A stretch of 64,000 nt of DNA from Bacteroidales bacterium. GTDB taxonomy: Bacteria; Bacteroidota; Bacteroidia; Bacteroidales; JAFGXI01. Position numbers and translations under genes: made by a program. The DNA lies in assembly GCA_016936665.1 (NCBI GenBank), contig JAFGXI010000008.1, positions 1 through 64,000 on the forward strand, read 5' to 3'. The notes beneath the pieces are model-generated. The model did not search any database. It was not told the DNA's origin and saw only the letters and a list, made by a program, of their open reading frames with translations. Shown one piece after another: positions 62,449 to 64,000 of this stretch; position 1 is the first letter of the stretch; each line of letters begins with the position of its first letter.

Positions 62449-63426
62449 TTACCAACCTAAAATATATGCGAAGATTAATGGCGCTACAATAGTAGCATCG
62501 GACTCTACAATATGTTTTGGAGTATCGATATCCAACTTACCCCAAGTGATTTTTTCGTTTGGCACTGCACCAGAGTACGAGCCGTAACTAGTTGTAGAAT
62601 CGGAAATTTGACAAAAGTAACTCCAAAATGGGGTATCTGTTCTTTCCATATCTTGATAAAGCATAGGCACAACACAAATAGGGAAATCGCCCGCAATACC
62701 TCCTCCTATTTGAAAGAAGCCAATGCCTTCTTCTCCGGCATTTAAGGTGTACCAATCGGCTAACCAAGCCATATATTCAATGCCCGACTTCATTGTCGAT
62801 GCTTTAATTTCTCCTTTAATAATGTAAGAAGCGAAAATGTTACCCATGGTCGAATCTTCCCAACCCGGAACAACGATTGGTAGATTTTTTTCTGCAGCAG
62901 CTAACATCCAGCTATTTTCAGGCTCAATTTCATACTCTTCTTCTAACACACCTGAAAGCAACATTTTATACATATACTCATGTGGGAAGTATCGCTCGCC
63001 TTTTAAATCTGCGTCTTTCCATATCTTGTGAATATGTTTTTGTAATTTTCGGAACGCTTCTTCTTCCGGGATGCAAGTATCAGTCACTCGATTAAGACCT
63101 TGATCTAGAAGTTCTCTTTCTTCTTTTGGTGTTAAATCTCTATAATGAGGCACTCTTTTATAGTGAGAATGCGCTACCAAGTTCATGATGTCTTCTTCTA
63201 AATTGGCACCAGTACAAGAAATAATTTGAATTTTATCTTGTCTAATCATTTCAGCTAAAGATTTCCCCAACTCAGCAGTACTCATTGCGCCTGCAAGCGT
63301 AACCATCATTTTTTTGCCACTATCGATATGCGCTTCGTAATCTTTGGCAGCATCAACTAACGCTGCAGCATTAAAATGCTTATAATGCTTGGTAATAAAC
63401 TGACTTACCGGTCCTTTTCTTTTCAT
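62449..63426 (-). CDS. Deoxyhypusine synthase-like enzyme
   Basis: A 325-residue deoxyhypusine synthase-family protein. It has the NAD-binding and active-site features, including the GFFQIGGGIAGDFPICVVP loop and, near the C-terminus, EKITWGKL with Lys297 in the position of the catalytic lysine (WGK motif) of human DHS. Bacteria lack eIF5A, so the substrate must differ; polyamine products (homospermidine or other aminobutyl transfers) are likely. The neighbouring ureohydrolase supports this. The start is ATG 63426; a longer reading would add 21 residues not typical of the family. Confidence 0.88.
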   Translation of the reverse strand: MKRKGPVSQFITKHYKHFNAAALVDAAKDYEAHIDSGKKMMVTLAGAMSTAELGKSLAEMIRQDKIQIISCTGANLEEDIMNLVAHSHYKRVPHYRDLTPKEERELLDQGLNRVTDTCIPEEEAFRKLQKHIHKIWKDADLKGERYFPHEYMYKMLLSGVLEEEYEIEPENSWMLAAAEKNLPIVVPGWEDSTMGNIFASYIIKGEIKASTMKSGIEYMAWLADWYTLNAGEEGIGFFQIGGGIAGDFPICVVPMLYQDMERTDTPFWSYFCQISDSTTSYGSYSGAVPNEKITWGKLDIDTPKHIVESDATIVAPLIFAYILGW

Positions 63427-63521
63427 TTTTAATACTTTAAAATATCGTCTAACAACATAACTAACTAAATATCTTCTGCTTAAAAGCAAATATTAAATAC
63501 ATTGTGTTGGATCTTTTCAAA

Positions 63522-64000
63522 TTATTTTTTCAATTCGAATTTATACGAAAGTAATTTATAATATAATTTGGAGGTTAAAAAAACAGGTGCTTTATAACCT
63601 TCTATTGGAGCTAATTCTACTATATCGAATCCAACAATATTTTTTTGTTCAAAAGCTTTTCTCAAAAAACGGATCACCGTATTCCAGTTCATTCCTCCAG
63701 GTTCCGGAGTACCTGTTGTCGGCATAATTGAGCCATCGAAAACATCGAGATCGATGGTTAAATAAACATTCTCGCCTAATTGATCAATTGCTTTTTGCAT
63801 CCAGCTCTCGTCGCCATAAATATCTTCGGCAAAATAGGTTTGATCGTAGTTTATGTATTGCTTTTCACAAGCATCCATGCTTCGAATACCTACTTGAACC
63901 AAATTGGTGTTTTTAGATGCATCGTGCAATGCACAAGCATGGTTATAGTGCGAACCTAAATATGATGCTCTCAAGTCGGCATGTGCATCGAGATGTAAAA
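63522..64000 (-). CDS. Ureohydrolase (agmatinase/arginase family), 5' end outside the window
   Basis: At least 159 codons, truncated at the window end. The reading continues to the last base through HLDAHADLRASYLGSHYNHA, the DAHxD metal motif of ureohydrolases, then ends with the second metal motif LTIDLDVFDGSIMP and GTPEPGGM. An internal Met at 63974 is not the real start. Agmatinase (agmatine to putrescine) is likelier than arginase because of the neighbouring polyamine-type enzyme. Confidence 0.88.
   Translation of the reverse strand, partial: LHLDAHADLRASYLGSHYNHACALHDASKNTNLVQVGIRSMDACEKQYINYDQTYFAEDIYGDESWMQKAIDQLGENVYLTIDLDVFDGSIMPTTGTPEPGGMNWNTVIRFLRKAFEQKNIVGFDIVELAPIEGYKAPVFLTSKLYYKLLSYKFELKK

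Noticed and set aside
62449..63426. True eIF5A-modifying deoxyhypusine synthase
   Set aside because: Bacteria have no eIF5A; only the fold and catalytic lysine are shared.
1..64000. CRISPR arrays, insertion sequences, prophage or integrated element
   Set aside because: No repeat-spacer pattern, transposase, integrase or terminal repeats were seen; the ssrA-adjacent region is the only plausible integration target and shows no integrase.

Overview
This AT-rich window comes from a member of the Bacteroidota, probably a free-living, T9SS-positive lineage. The evidence is exact TAnnTTTG -7 boxes (several with a TTG about 19-22 bp upstream), secreted proteins with type A and type B T9SS sorting domains, TonB-dependent receptors with a CarboxypepD_reg-like domain, several Bacteroidota-typical families (DUF4625, DUF4924, DUF5063, DUF4350) and a tmRNA encoding the tag GENNFALAA. 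I see no rRNA, tRNA, insertion sequence, prophage or CRISPR array.

Layout. 0-3.2 kb: a TPR-like lipoprotein, an OmpA-domain protein, a small membrane protein and an HglS-type 2-oxoadipate dioxygenase. 3.2-5.6 kb: an SOS cassette, umuD-umuC-SRAP, behind a palindromic operator candidate. 5.6-9.2 kb: an ndh-2 gene broken by one frameshift, a DHFR-fold reductase, a 47-residue secreted peptide gene and an AAA/DUF4143-type ATPase. 9.2-11.5 kb: ssrA, a lysine-ketoglutarate-reductase-like dehydrogenase and ferritin. 11.5-18.5 kb: the Bacteroidota DUF58/MoxR/DUF4350/DUF4129/membrane protein/SpoIIM operon with a divergent RDD gene. 19-26.5 kb: a PrkA/DUF444/SpoVR stress-kinase operon with a second, divergent PrkA-like protein as its fourth gene. 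26.5-33.4 kb: a T9SS substrate pair, bioD, recG and a glycosyltransferase.

33.4-37.5 kb is the most interesting region. A ModE-type regulator, a TonB-dependent receptor and a 571-residue polytopic membrane protein ending in a THEP1-type NTPase form one operon. A ModE-like inverted repeat (TCGTTAT-N11-ATAACGA) lies between a -7 box and the receptor start. I read this as a candidate molybdate/tungstate uptake system in which one polypeptide may combine ECF-like membrane parts with an unusual NTPase.

37.5-56.9 kb is mostly core or housekeeping: a giant type B T9SS adhesin, a UbiA-like prenyltransferase, a ChaN-like protein, acyl-CoA ligase, M64 peptidase, an MscS channel, ftsK, a LolA-like protein, DUF5063/exonuclease/RlmI and a C69 dipeptidase. 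57-61 kb is a second metal-uptake operon: a Fur-family (probably Zur) regulator with a Zur-like box over its own promoter, a ZnuD-like TonB receptor and two DUF4625 lipoproteins, one histidine-rich. 61-64 kb, on the minus strand, holds DUF4924, an S4/Hsp15 protein, a small acidic protein, a deoxyhypusine-synthase-like enzyme with its catalytic lysine, and a ureohydrolase cut by the window end, suggesting polyamine metabolism.
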